6,437 bases of DNA, from positions 1 through 6,437 of the forward strand of contig JAJZKY010000274.1 of the NCBI GenBank assembly GCA_021803885.1, read 5' to 3'. Within the stretch, counting starts at the first letter, position 1, and each line of letters starts with the position of its first letter. The DNA comes from Planctomycetota bacterium (GTDB lineage: Bacteria; Planctomycetota; Phycisphaerae; WQYP01; JAJZKY01). The notes below the pieces were generated by a model, which did no database searches, was not told the origin of the DNA, and saw nothing but the letters and a program-made list of their open reading frames with translations. Positions 5,867 through 6,437 of the stretch are shown here, piece after piece. Both the position numbers and the translations under genes were made by a program.

Positions 5867-6437
5867 TTACGGGCAGAACGGAGCTGGTGGGTTACCGGTC
5901 CAGCATCCGGCTCCTGGGCATTGAGAATCACTCGTGCAGGCCCCGCAAGCGTTCGAGGACGCCGTTCCGTCGCACATGCCAGAACTTGATCCTGATCCTG
6001 AGCTTGAACTACCCGCTGCGGCAACACCTACTCCTACCAGCCCAAGCCCGATAGCTCCCAACACAAGTGGCGGAGGACCATGGTGGCTGCCTTTGGCCTT
6101 GGCCTGCGTCTGCGGCGGTTCGGAATATGTGACTTTCTGGCAATCCTGATTTCCGTTCAAATCCACCGCGCAGACACTAAATGGCTGGTAGCCACCCAGT
6201 GGTGGATTCCCAACGGGCTTACCGTACAGCGTTCCGTTCAGGCCAAGGTGCATGCCAATGGGCGGAAACCCACCCGAATCGAGCTGGAAATGGTACGGTG
6301 GGTTGCCACCTGAGACCATAGGATTTACTGAGTCGGAAAATGGGCCGCATGGATGAGCCGTGTCGTATTTCAGCCCCTTCGCTGGTGTAACGTGCTCGTG
6401 CACCCCATATCTCCCCCAAATGGCTGCATCTGGAATC
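5867..6437 (-). CDS. Exported Ig-like (He_PIG) domain protein with membrane segment and six-cysteine tail (N-terminus beyond right edge)
   Basis: The frame runs without a stop from the right edge to TAA at 5867, giving 189 residues; a GTG at 6403 is only an internal codon, as the frame continues upstream with IPDAAIWGRYG. Near the visible start is CGPFSDSVNP, followed by a putative-Ig (He_PIG) repeat: GGNPPYHFQLDSGGFPP, GLNGTLYGKP and FSVCAVDLNGNQDC, matching the G-PPY-F, LPPG-like and G-L-G-P pattern of that domain. A linker (QTQAKAKGSHHGPP) leads to one hydrophobic segment, PLVLGAIGLGLVGVGVAAAG, then a Ser/Gly spacer and a C-terminal tail with six cysteines (CDG, NAC, GAC, SQC, AGC, FCP). 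The tail suggests three disulfides and hence a location outside the cytoplasm. Binding or adhesion at the surface is the usual role of such domains, but no function can be assigned. It precedes the receptor gene by 73 bp on the same strand and could be co-transcribed. Confidence 0.78.
   Translation of the reverse strand, partial: IPDAAIWGRYGVHEHVTPAKGLKYDTAHPCGPFSDSVNPMVSGGNPPYHFQLDSGGFPPIGMHLGLNGTLYGKPVGNPPLGGYQPFSVCAVDLNGNQDCQKVTYSEPPQTQAKAKGSHHGPPPLVLGAIGLGLVGVGVAAAGSSSSGSGSSSGMCDGTASSNACGACTSDSQCPGAGCWTGNPPAPFCP

Overview
The window reads as chromosome from a member of the Acidobacteriota (Terriglobia/Acidobacteriaceae type). The basis is the kind of genes present: an Oar-like TonB-dependent receptor with an N-terminal carboxypeptidase-regulatory domain and a DPFSAEY plug motif, Tat-exported SelA-fold PLP enzymes, and a putative-Ig surface protein. 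This placement is inferred from family distribution, since no rRNA or other phylogenetic marker is present.

All four substantial genes lie on the minus strand, so transcription runs from the right edge to the left. From right to left they are: (i) 5867-6437, the C-terminal 189 residues of an exported protein with an Ig-like domain, one membrane segment and a six-cysteine tail, whose start lies beyond the right edge; (ii) 3310-5793, a complete 827-residue TonB-dependent receptor; (iii) 1326-2591, a complete SelA-fold PLP-dependent enzyme with a twin-arginine signal; (iv) 1-1190, a second, tandem SelA-fold PLP enzyme, also with a twin-arginine signal, whose last roughly 25-30 residues lie beyond the left edge. 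Genes (i) and (iv) have no start or no stop inside the window, so a search for complete ORFs misses (iv) and shortens (i).

Between the receptor and the PLP pair, on the plus strand, sits a decayed IS66-family element (about 2774-3302). It keeps a left end beginning GTAAGCG, a tnpA broken by one in-frame TAA, and only the first ~25 codons of tnpB. The rest of tnpB, all of tnpC and the right end are gone. The break lies about 8 bp from the receptor stop codon, so the receptor and the PLP genes may have been brought together by an IS-associated deletion.

A working picture, which is inference: an outer-membrane receptor takes up a substrate, and two folded, PLP-loaded enzymes exported by Tat act on an amino compound in the periplasm. 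The two enzymes share the Schiff-base lysine and the aspartates but differ in the histidine-rich active-site segment, which suggests different substrates or one catalytic and one divergent copy. The substrate cannot be named from sequence. No RNA genes or CRISPR arrays were seen.
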